The notes under the pieces: generated by a model
The model's input: only the letters and a program-made list of their open reading frames with translations
Database searches by the model: none
Told to the model about the DNA's origin: nothing
Shown: in pieces, positions 1-5,073 of the stretch
Numbering within the stretch: the stretch's first letter is position 1
How the letters are laid out: each line of letters begins with the position of its first letter
DNA from: Nitrososphaeria archaeon
Lineage (GTDB): Archaea > Thermoproteota > Nitrososphaeria > Nitrososphaerales > Nitrososphaeraceae
Assembly: GCA_021324715.1 (NCBI GenBank)
Contig: JAJPIN010000093.1
Span: 1 to 5,492 of the forward strand
Length of the DNA: 5,492 nucleotides
Reading direction: 5' to 3'
Translations under genes and position numbers: made by a program

Positions 1-61
1 GATTAACTATGTTTTCTAAGTAGTCAATATGTATCTATATTTTTCGTTATGTAAATCGTTT

Positions 62-73
62 TATTGGCCAATA
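62..73. repeat. 12-base perfect palindrome
   Basis: TATTGGCCAATA reads the same on both strands. It is followed at once by a 5-base-pair hairpin (TACAA 74-78 with TTGTA 83-87). It lies just before the GC-richer foldable island at 88-159 and could be a protein-binding site for that unit, but no gene start lies nearby to support an operator role. Confidence 0.3.
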
Positions 74-87
74 TACAATTAGTTGTA

Positions 88-159
88 CACCTCCAAGTGC
101 AGCCAGCAGGTGGGTTACTTGGTTGTTTCTTGTTCAGCTTACAACCACCTCCCCACCAG
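88..159. ncRNA. Candidate structured RNA with competing stems
   Basis: This stretch is clearly richer in G and C than the AT-rich DNA around it, which in such genomes often marks a structured RNA. One fold pairs 107-114 with 152-159 (one A-A mismatch) and GGTTGT 121-126 with ACAACC 141-146, closing a 14-base loop. Two other stems overlap it: CACCT 88-92 with AGGTG 108-112, and CCAAGT 93-98 with ACTTGG 117-122. The second of these cannot form together with the GGTTGT stem. I found no tRNA cloverleaf and no C/D-box motifs. Strand is unknown, and it may instead be untranslated leader or trailer of a gene outside the window. Confidence 0.25.
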
Positions 160-221
160 TTAAAAATAAAGATGTTTCACAAATAAATTCAATTTTCTAT
201 TGTGATTGAAGATCATTAATT

Positions 222-237
222 TTTATTTATTTATTTA
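222..237. repeat. (TTTA)4 tetranucleotide run
   Basis: Four TTTA units stand in tandem. The right end (TTATTTAA, about 232-239) resembles an archaeal TATA box centred 26-28 bases before the 5' arm of the foldable island at 264-324. It could be that element's promoter, or simple low-complexity DNA or a T-rich terminator for something upstream. Confidence 0.35.
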
Positions 238-263
238 AGTTACCACCAATAGGATATTGCTGT

Positions 264-324
264 ATAATCACGCGGACTCGACACTTTCCCGAAGTAGAAT
301 TTGAAGTCAAAGCGCGGCGATTAT
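264..324 (+). ncRNA. Candidate small structured RNA
   Basis: A GC-richer island in AT-rich intergenic DNA folds into nested stems. ATAATC 264-269 pairs with GATTAT 319-324; CGCG 271-274 with CGCG 313-316, across a one-by-two internal loop; GACT 275-278 with AGTC 305-308; and ACTT 283-286 with AAGT 292-295. A TATA-like sequence (about 232-239) sits at the right distance to start a transcript near 262-264 on the plus strand, and a T-rich stretch (331-339) follows the last arm. I do not recognise an RNA family. The stems fit either strand, so it could also be a 3' region of the minus-strand gene ending at 380. Confidence 0.28.
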
Positions 325-346
325 TAACAGTTTGATTTTAATCCAG

Positions 347-352
347 AAAAAA
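347..352 (-). terminator. Possible oligo-T terminator
   Basis: Six A on the plus strand give a T6 run on the minus strand, starting 28 bases after the stop codon of the minus-strand gene that ends at 380. Archaeal RNA polymerase can terminate at such oligo-T tracts without a hairpin. No stem precedes it. Confidence 0.3.
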
Positions 353-379
353 TGATTGAAAATTTGATGCTAGTGGATG

Positions 380-658
380 TTACCAATCTGGACAGAGAGC
401 GGATCCTTTGCACTTATGTTCACTTGCAATGCTTCCCTTATCGTCTTCTCCCTGACCTGAGCTTGTCTGTGTATTTGATGTCGTGGAATTATCACTATTA
501 TTAATTCCGGCACCTGTAGAGTTAGTAATGTTCAGTCCAGTCGTGTTACTATTCATTAAATTCTGTGCGTCTACATAATTAAGTTGGGGACTGACAAGGG
601 TGGAAGCTATCCAAGCTAGAATAGAAATAACTAGAATCAATGTACTCAATTTACCCAA
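380..658 (-). CDS. Small exported Asn/Ser/Thr-rich protein
   Basis: This encodes 92 residues; I do not recognise a named family. Residues 4-22 form one strongly hydrophobic segment after a short MGK n-region, which looks like a signal peptide with possible cleavage near VDA-Q (about residue 31); an uncleaved membrane anchor is the alternative. The rest is a flexible Asn/Ser/Thr/Gly linker (33-70) with five N-x-S/T sequons (N38, N43, N46, N53, N57), then an acidic patch (EDDK, 71-74) and a tail with two cysteines, C83 and C89, ending CPDW. That suits a glycosylated protein on the outer face of the archaeal membrane. The start is TTG at 658; an in-frame TAA lies two codons upstream, so no longer start is possible unless a base is missing. 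There is no clear promoter directly before it, so it may be co-transcribed with the small ORF at 662-814. Confidence 0.65.
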   Translation of the reverse strand: MGKLSTLILVISILAWIASTLVSPQLNYVDAQNLMNSNTTGLNITNSTGAGINNSDNSTTSNTQTSSGQGEDDKGSIASEHKCKGSALCPDW

Positions 659-661
659 CTC

Positions 662-814
662 TTATTTTGGGTCACGAAACGGTATTGTTTGTTTGCCTGA
701 ATACCAAAAATCACAGATAGTATTTCCGGAGTTCTCGTTTTCATTTATAAACAAGTTTTCAATAGCAACTTTATTTGGTTTGTGGTCAACAAGCTTTACT
801 TCACGCCAAAACAC
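662..814 (-). CDS. Possible 50-residue protein, unknown
   Basis: This is a short ORF opening with GTG at 814 and ending with TAA at 662-664, one codon (GAG) before the TTG of the secreted-protein gene and in the same frame. The codons are rich in G and A at the first position, as in real genes, and the product is a soluble-looking, charged protein ending in IPFRDPK, with FWREVKLVDHKP near the start. Two TATA-like sequences precede it on this strand: TTAAATAA (835-842), about 25 bases from the GTG, and GTATAAATC (846-854). The opposite-strand ORF over the same bases is hydrophobic, lacks a promoter, and looks like its shadow. No family is recognised. It could be a remnant: the reading frame is closed just above the GTG. 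Confidence 0.38.
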   Translation of the reverse strand: MFWREVKLVDHKPNKVAIENLFINENENSGNTICDFWYSGKQTIPFRDPK

Positions 815-834
815 TGGTTATATTCAATGATCTA

Positions 835-854
835 TTATTTAAGTAGATTTATAC
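835..854 (-). promoter_or_regulatory. TATA-like promoter for leftward genes
   Basis: On the minus strand GTATAAATC (854-846) and TTAAATAA (842-835) both resemble archaeal TATA boxes. The second is centred about 25 bases before the GTG at 814, fitting a leaderless transcript that could continue into the secreted-protein gene. Confidence 0.35.
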
Positions 855-916
855 ATAACTCTTTACTAAGGAAGTCTTATATAAGAATAATCCTGACACG
901 CATTCGTTTGGCTTAA

Positions 917-955
917 AGATAATCGTGCTAATATTAAATAATACCATGATTATCT
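917..955. repeat. Strong 11-bp inverted repeat (hairpin)
   Basis: AGATAATCGTG (917-927) faces CATGATTATCT (945-955): eleven pairs with one G-U in RNA. The 17-base AT-rich loop can pair again (TATT 932-935 with AATA 940-943). It lies about 180 bases before the nitroreductase-like gene. No T run follows closely, so it does not look like a simple terminator. It may be an RNA element, an operator or a relic of a mobile element; no flanking direct repeats were seen. Confidence 0.45.
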
Positions 956-1097
956 AGTCCTCAAACACCCATGCATCGAGAGAACCTTCTCTTTACGGGT
1001 AATTGGTTATGTTACTGGATTTAATCTCGTTCCACTTTATTTACCTCATTTGTTCCTGTTCCTATTATTATTGATTCCATAATTTTTAGATTGAGTT

Positions 1098-1111
1098 AGG
1101 AAGTTATAAAA
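1098..1111 (+). promoter_or_regulatory. BRE/TATA promoter of the nitroreductase-like gene
   Basis: TTATAAAA (1104-1111) is preceded by a purine-rich AGGAAG (1098-1103) that resembles an archaeal BRE. The TATA centre lies 27-28 bases before the GTG at 1135, the spacing expected when transcription begins at the start codon. This supports a leaderless mRNA and the GTG start. Confidence 0.6.
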
Positions 1112-1599
1112 ATCGTCTAAATTAAATTCTAATTGTGATACGTGAAAAAAAATCTTTAGATTTTGAAAAACTTGGTAAGACATTAAATGATATGCTGAAA
1201 TTTCCACTGATGGAAGCTATAGCAGGAAGACGTGCTAGAAGATTTTGTTTGGGTGCAGAAATTCCAGAGGGCGTTCTTGCGTTCAAATCAAAACATCCAC
1301 CTATGCCATTGAGTGAAATAGAAAAATTAATTGTGTTGTCAACTATGGGTGGCGTGACAGGATGGCACTTTGCTATTATGCGTCATGCAAAATATGCACC
1401 TAAACTTTCGAACTACTGTGGTAGTCCTGTAGGACGTACCTTTCCTTCAAGTGCGGGCTTTATAACATCTGAATTATTTTACACAGACGATACAGGTACG
1501 TACTTTTTTCCTACAAGAGAGTTTCATCCTCAAATGGAAATTCACAATGGCAAAGTCAATCTAGAAGAATTCCTGTCGTTACATCAGAAAAGAATAAAG

Positions 1600-1602
1600 A
1601 AA
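1600..1602 (+). other. Frameshift site 1 (missing A likely)
   Basis: The first frame continues to a stop at 1668, but its residues after KRIKK lose family character, while the frame one base back gives ITGKRLHIPHAEPYMEGHNTW. One extra A in this AAA run joins the two. The exact base is inferred, since both frames are open over some tens of bases. Confidence 0.7.
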
Positions 1603-2159
1603 TTACAGGTAAGCGATTGCATATCCCGCATGCTGAGCCTTATATGGAAGGACATAATACATGGATAGCCAATCATGTGGGCTCTATGCTAGTCATGCCC
1701 GTCGGCGATTTAGCTCAACATATGCTGGCTAACATTTGCTTCTATACTCAAAATGGTTTTCCAATATATGATGACATAAAAAAGATACCAATACCTGGTA
1801 TAGAAAAGTTCAACAACATGGTTGATGTGAACAAGGCCATTCCACTTACTTTTATGGAACAGTACTCTTTGACTGAATTAACTGCAGAGCTCTCAACATC
1901 TTGTTATGCAGGTGTACTTATACTTCAAGCGATGGGCCTTGGAGGATGGATGTTTGATGGAATAGACAGACATACTGTATTAGGCGCCAGTGGTGATCCA
2001 AATGTTCCAGGTTTGGGATTTAGATATGATAAAGATACACGATGGTCAATACCAAATCCTACCGGCTTGCAAGGTATTTTTGAAGGATATTGTCCTCCGC
2101 ATTTTAATGACATGAGGGAAGCAACTGAAGCACTGGCTGAGAGAAAATTTGGTGAAGGC

Positions 2160-2162
2160 GGG
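2160..2162 (+). other. Frameshift site 2 (missing G likely)
   Basis: The second frame runs past here as a low-quality tail to 2255, while the frame one base back gives VYNPNTPGAWNDSPNVRASA and continues to the natural-looking end KRWH at 2431. One extra G in GGG joins them as GEGG-VYNP. Confidence 0.7.
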
Positions 2163-2491
2163 TGTATAATCCAAATACACCTGGAGCATGGAATGATAGT
2201 CCTAATGTCAGAGCAAGTGCAAATCCTTATACTGAAGAATTCAAAGAATGTGTAGCTTTGCAGGCACAGTATGTTTACGATACCTATGGTAAGTTTCCTG
2301 CAACTGTCCCAAGTATTTTTCTACTAACCTATGTACAGGCTCAACATCTAGATTTAGAATTCTATGATCATTACTTTAAGACGGGAGCCTATCTTACTAC
2401 TCACAAACAACACTTCAAAAGATGGCACTGAAAGTGTCCTGGATGGTTATTAGCAAGGTTTGGATGTATTCATTATTAGTCATTTTTTGGA

Positions 2492-2517
2492 AATAAATTA
2501 ATCTGATTTAATTTATT
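2492..2517. repeat. AT-only 10-bp hairpin
   Basis: AATAAATTAA (2492-2501) is the exact complement of TTAATTTATT (2508-2517), leaving a 6-base loop (TCTGAT). A T6 tract (2483-2488) lies just before it. It sits about 60 bases after the broken gene and 62 before the nitroreductase start, so it could aid termination of the first gene or control the second. Confidence 0.4.
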
Positions 2518-2551
2518 AATTCAAGATGGTGTCAATATAGGATTTTAAATC

Positions 2552-2567
2552 TTTAATATCTTAAGAT
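2552..2567 (+). promoter_or_regulatory. TATA box and palindrome before nitroreductase
   Basis: TTTAATAT (2552-2559) is centred about 25 bases before the ATG at 2580, as for a leaderless archaeal transcript. A perfect 10-base palindrome, ATCTTAAGAT (2558-2567), overlaps its right side and is well placed for a repressor site. A second TATA-like run (TTTTAAAT, 2543-2550) lies just upstream. Confidence 0.4.
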
Positions 2568-2579
2568 TAATAAGTAATT

Positions 2580-3092
2580 ATGGATGCATTTGAATGCCTA
2601 GCGACCAAACTTGACATTAGAGATTTTAGCCAGATAGAAGTTCCAGGAGATATAAAATTAAAGGTCCTCGAGGCTGCCAGGTTAACAGGGACTGGTCTTA
2701 ACACTCAACATTGGCGTTTTATCCTAGTCGAAAATAAAGAGAATCTAAAAAGACTTGCAAACGACAGTACTAGTGGAAATTGGGTTGCGAATTGTAATTT
2801 TGCGATAATAATTCTTACAAATCCAAAGTATCATTTTCACCTGATTGACGCAGGAAGGGTAATACAGAGCATGCAGTTGGCAGCTTGGAATTACGCAGTA
2901 GGTTCAGGAATATTTACAGGAATAAAGGAAGATAAATTCAGGAAGGATTTTGGAATCCCACCAGAAATGAATATCTCAGCTGTGATTGGATTAGGGTATC
3001 CATTAAAAAAATTGTTTGGTAAGAGGAAGGACCGTATACCGCTTAGTGTCCTTGTCCATAATGAAAAATATGATGCTTCGAATAAATCCTAG
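2580..3092 (+). CDS. Nitroreductase family protein (FMN-dependent)
   Basis: This is a 170-residue, intact protein of the usual single-domain nitroreductase length. These flavoenzymes bind FMN and use NAD(P)H to reduce quinones, nitro compounds or other acceptors, normally as cytosolic homodimers. The motifs run in order: an N-terminal IRDF with R14, in the place of the family's RxSxR FMN-phosphate contact; TGTGLNTQHWRFILV (36-50), matching the usual S-x-x-N-x-Q-P-W-R-F; IDAGRVIQSMQLAAWNYAVGSGIFTG (89-114), the long central helix and glycine turn; AVIGLGYP (134-141); and RKDRIPLSVLVH (149-160), the C-terminal arm that often reads RKPLEELVH. The usual P-W is H-W here (H44). ATG at 2580 has a TATA box at leaderless distance. 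It follows the larger nitroreductase-like gene on the same strand but with its own promoter, so co-function is possible though not shown. The physiological substrate cannot be read from sequence. Confidence 0.9.
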   Translation: MDAFECLATKLDIRDFSQIEVPGDIKLKVLEAARLTGTGLNTQHWRFILVENKENLKRLANDSTSGNWVANCNFAIIILTNPKYHFHLIDAGRVIQSMQLAAWNYAVGSGIFTGIKEDKFRKDFGIPPEMNISAVIGLGYPLKKLFGKRKDRIPLSVLVHNEKYDASNKS

Positions 3093-3106
3093 GGTAAATT
3101 CTTAGA

Positions 3107-3235
3107 ATGATATTATCAATCTTCAAATCAAATAAATGTCTCCGGTGCTATGATACTAGAGATTTTCATATTTCTGACAAACTTGGTGAGCCATTTTTTA
3201 AAGTGTACCTGCAATGGATTAGCAGAAAGAAATAA
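3107..3235 (+). CDS. 42-residue CxxC mini-protein
   Basis: This short ORF begins with ATG 14 bases after the nitroreductase stop and ends with TAA 4 bases before the end of the convergent DUF72 gene, so it fills the gap neatly. The product is basic, with CLRC at residues 11-14, then a charged stretch, HISDKLGEPFF (21-31), and a basic amphipathic end (VYLQWISRKK). One CxxC pair could give half a zinc site, completed by His21 or by a second subunit; a redox pair is the alternative. The composition (Trp, Cys, Gly-Glu-Pro turn) looks like a real protein rather than chance AT-rich frame, and the codons favour purine first positions. AATAAATC (3081-3088) may act as TATA box about 23 bases before the ATG. 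I do not recognise a family, and the function is unknown. Confidence 0.48.
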   Translation: MILSIFKSNKCLRCYDTRDFHISDKLGEPFFKVYLQWISRKK

Positions 3236-3239
3236 TTCG

Positions 3240-4115
3240 CTAGCTGCTTGGATAGTCTAATAAACTCTTTTGTTTAGTCTTATGGTAACCTTTTTTTCTG
3301 TCAGAGATTTCCAATTCTGTACTATAATCTATATCCCTATTTATCCCCCATTCTACTGATGGAAGATTGCTCATCACTCTAAACATATTAGCGGTTGCAG
3401 CGCCAAATCCCGCGTAATGATTGTTGGCAGCTAGAATACCTATCTTGACATCTTTGTCCTCTTGTTGAATTGTTCTGAATTTATCAGACCAATATGTCAT
3501 TTCCTGTTCTCTATCCTTTTGTATTTTTCCAAAGTTTCCTTCTTTAATACTTCTATCTCCAATCAATCTAAGATACACGAAATCGGTTGTTACTATAGGA
3601 GGAGATTGTATTTTCTCCAATTGATTCCACACCATGCATATATTATTGTTTGAAAAGAAATTGTAGGCTAAGTCTGAAAACCATGATGGATGTCTTACCT
3701 CGACCGCATACCTGTATCTGTCATCAAAGTAGAAATCATATTGTTTTAATGCTTCCAATCCTTCGGTAATTTTTACATAAGGTGGGAATTGTATTAACAG
3801 TGCAAGTAGCTTTTCCTTTAAAGGTTCTATTGCATCATAAAATAAATTCAGTTCATTTTCTACATTTGTGAATTTTTTATCATGTGTTATTACTTTGGGA
3901 AATTTGGCAGTAAATCTAAAATCTTTTGGAGTTCTGGTGGCCCAATTTTTAACCGTAAATTGATTTGGAATTCTATAAAAAGTGGAGTCAATTTCTACGT
4001 AATTGAAAACTTGAGAATAGTATGGCAGCCATAGCTTATTTTCCAGATTCGCTGGGTAGAATGGACCCTGCCAAGAAGTATAGCTCCAACCCGAGCATCC
4101 GATGAAAAGCTTCAA
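3240..4115 (-). CDS. DUF72 (YecE-like) TIM-barrel protein
   Basis: This is a 291-residue, complete DUF72 protein, a widespread TIM-barrel family of unknown biochemical role. All the hallmark blocks are present: CSGWSY (7-12), EIDSTFYRIP (41-50), RFTAKFPKVITH (67-78), LLIQFPP (106-112), EVRHPSWF (139-146), YLRLIGDRSI (181-190) and NNHYAGFGAATANMF (231-245). The barrel is followed by a basic tail of about 30 residues (RKKGYHKTKQK), typical in position of the variable end of the family. The start is TTG at 4115, giving MKLFIGCSGW, the usual beginning. A TATA-like palindrome is centred about 29 bases upstream, supporting a leaderless message. The gene converges with the CxxC mini-gene and is divergent from the RadA-like gene, with 136 bases between starts. 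The substrate and pathway are not known; the fold and polar conserved clefts suggest an enzyme, which is inference. Confidence 0.93.
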   Translation of the reverse strand: MKLFIGCSGWSYTSWQGPFYPANLENKLWLPYYSQVFNYVEIDSTFYRIPNQFTVKNWATRTPKDFRFTAKFPKVITHDKKFTNVENELNLFYDAIEPLKEKLLALLIQFPPYVKITEGLEALKQYDFYFDDRYRYAVEVRHPSWFSDLAYNFFSNNNICMVWNQLEKIQSPPIVTTDFVYLRLIGDRSIKEGNFGKIQKDREQEMTYWSDKFRTIQQEDKDVKIGILAANNHYAGFGAATANMFRVMSNLPSVEWGINRDIDYSTELEISDRKKGYHKTKQKSLLDYPSS

Positions 4116-4137
4116 GAGCTTATTTATGGTCAGCGTG

Positions 4138-4151
4138 GAATAAATTTATTC
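4138..4151 (-). promoter_or_regulatory. 14-base palindromic TATA region of DUF72 gene
   Basis: GAATAAATTTATTC is a perfect palindrome centred about 29 bases before the TTG start at 4115. The ATAAATTT core can serve as TATA box in either direction, and full symmetry also suits a dimeric regulator covering the promoter. Confidence 0.5.
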
Positions 4152-4168
4152 GTAAGAATTTGAGGTTA

Positions 4169-4178
4169 AATTCGAATT
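4169..4178. repeat. 10-base palindrome in divergent promoter region
   Basis: AATTCGAATT is self-complementary and lies between the two divergent genes, 18 bases from the TATA palindrome at 4138-4151. It may be a second binding site. A C6 run (4209-4214), unusual in this AT-rich DNA, follows nearer the rightward gene. Confidence 0.3.
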
Positions 4179-4233
4179 GTGTTGTTTTGCTGCAATGCCG
4201 TAATCGTGCCCCCCTCTCTGAAAGTAGCTTCTC

Positions 4234-4241
4234 CATTAAAT
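4234..4241 (+). promoter_or_regulatory. Probable TATA box of the RadA-like cluster
   Basis: ATTAAATA is centred near 4238, predicting transcription from about 4264. That lies after the ATG at 4252 and just before the ATG at 4270, so it favours the second ATG as the true start of the RadA-like gene. Confidence 0.4.
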
Positions 4242-4251
4242 AGAGCTCAAT

Positions 4252-5073
4252 ATGCTAGAACTAAGCTCCATGTCAAACCTTATTGCAGAAAAGCCAAACA
4301 GAATAATGTCAATCCAACAAGAGCCATTAAAGCTAAAAACAGCTTATGATTATCTTAATCGGCTTTCATTTACAATTAATGGTATATGTAATAAAACCGT
4401 CGAATTACTTCTTGGAGACGCCGTCTGCCTTGTAGGAGATTCAAAGATGATAAATCTAATATTGACAAAAGTAGGAGTTCATTCATTAATGCCAAAGAAA
4501 TATGGCGGCTTTGGTAGAAACTCAAATGTGTTTATTTTGGATGCGGGTAATTGTACTGACGTATATCAGTTTGTAGATTTTATGAAACAATATGGGCTGA
4601 ATATCAAAAAGACCTTGAAACAAATAATGATTTCAAGAGTATTTACTGTCTATCAGCTTACACATTTTTTAAAATATGAATTGCCCAAAACCATTCATGA
4701 ACATAAGATCAATGTGGTAATAATTCCCGAATTACTTGCGATGTTCGCTCAAGAACCGGAGATAAATATTAGAGGTGTAGAATCCCTGTTAAGAGAAATC
4801 GCAGACCTACTTAAAGAAGTACCTTCCAAATACAAAGTTTTATTGATAACTTCGATTTCACTCGATAATAACAAACTATCACCTGACGTACTTGATGTAA
4901 GAAACAAGGTTCTTTCCATGTTTAACAAACACATTAAGGTTGATATGAACAAGACAAATGATAAATTTAAAGTGTTCATACAGGAAAAACAGGATCTTGA
5001 TTATGTTACTGTCAAGAAGTATTTGTCCTTATCTTATGAAGATGTATTGATTCGTAAGGAGATGAGTTCTTAA
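4252..5073 (+). CDS. Divergent RadA/RecA-like protein, no Walker A
   Basis: This encodes 273 residues from ATG 4252, or 267 from ATG 4270, which the TATA box at 4234-4241 fits better. The layout resembles archaeal RadA/Rad55-type RecA cores: GDAVCLVG (55-62) leads into the Walker A place; NVFILDAGN (92-100) resembles the strand with the DxE/DGG turn; ISRVFTVYQLTHFL (127-140) matches the RadA-style ARAF...Q helix; INVVIIPEL (153-161) occupies the Walker B strand; KVLLITSIS (195-203) matches the strand after loop L2. Key ATPase residues are missing: VGDSKMIN replaces GxxxxGK(T/S), and IIPE replaces the Walker B Asp-Asp. It is probably a non-hydrolysing paralogue that may act as a recombinase mediator or structural partner, which is inference. 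It has no N-terminal helix-hairpin-helix domain. The next gene starts at the base after its stop, so the two are co-translated. A KaiC-like or other RecA-fold protein is the main alternative. Confidence 0.68.
   Translation: MLELSSMSNLIAEKPNRIMSIQQEPLKLKTAYDYLNRLSFTINGICNKTVELLLGDAVCLVGDSKMINLILTKVGVHSLMPKKYGGFGRNSNVFILDAGNCTDVYQFVDFMKQYGLNIKKTLKQIMISRVFTVYQLTHFLKYELPKTIHEHKINVVIIPELLAMFAQEPEINIRGVESLLREIADLLKEVPSKYKVLLITSISLDNNKLSPDVLDVRNKVLSMFNKHIKVDMNKTNDKFKVFIQEKQDLDYVTVKKYLSLSYEDVLIRKEMSS

Larger units (their letters stand above)
815..1134. other. Non-coding gap of about 320 bases
   Basis: I see no convincing protein gene here. The stretch contains leftward TATA-like sequences (835-854), a strong hairpin (917-955), a weaker stem-loop (ACCC 967-970 with GGGT 997-1000, and AGAGA 979-983 with TCTCT 988-992), and the rightward TATA box at 1104-1111. 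A 19-codon minus-strand frame (1021-1080) is too short to call. Confidence 0.6.
1135..2431 (+). pseudogene. Nitroreductase-like protein, two frameshifts
   Basis: One gene is spread over three frames: 1135 to about 1602, about 1602 to 2162, and 2162 to 2431. Adding one A in the AAA run at 1600-1602 gives KKITGKRLHIP, and one G in GGG at 2160-2162 gives GEGGVYNPNTPG; both joins read naturally and restore about 432 residues. Nitroreductase-type features are GRRARRF (residues 31-37, likely phosphate-of-FMN contact region), RTFPSSAGFITSELFYTDD (101-119, recalling the PSAG...ELY motif of SagB-like nitroreductases), and a late AMGLGGWMFDG segment recalling the family's glycine-rich C-terminal helix region. 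It is about twice the usual nitroreductase length, so it may hold two such domains or a large insert. The substrate is unknown. It starts with GTG (1135) after a well-placed TATA box, the preceding in-frame stop being at 1123. The three pieces keep conserved-looking sequence throughout with no internal nonsense codons, which favours sequence error over old decay. Confidence 0.8.

Noticed and set aside
88..160. tRNA or 16S rRNA 3' end, suggested by CACCTCC and hairpins
   Set aside because: No cloverleaf, no GGTTCRAATCC T-arm on either strand, and the bases before CACCTCC do not match the rRNA end.
222..237. CRISPR or longer tandem array
   Set aside because: Only four TTTA units exist; no spaced repeats occur anywhere in the window.
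600..830. Plus-strand 76-residue ORF
   Set aside because: It overlaps the signal-peptide end of the secreted gene and the leftward mini-ORF. Its product is a mix of aromatic and polar residues with no motif and no promoter, and it mirrors a more gene-like minus-strand frame.
917..955. Terminal inverted repeats of an insertion sequence
   Set aside because: The arms are 17 bases apart, with no transposase and no target-site duplication.
1925..2113. Minus-strand 62-residue ORF
   Set aside because: It is a Pro/Ser-rich shadow lying wholly within the conserved second segment of the nitroreductase-like gene.
3194..3199. T6 tract as a terminator after the nitroreductase
   Set aside because: It falls within the CxxC mini-gene as two Phe codons, so I did not call it separately.
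3462..3653. Plus-strand 63-residue ORF
   Set aside because: It lies inside the DUF72 gene on the opposite strand, which is conserved throughout; no start signal or motif.
4749..4979. Minus-strand 76-residue ORF
   Set aside because: It is a Leu/Ser-rich shadow inside the RadA-like gene.
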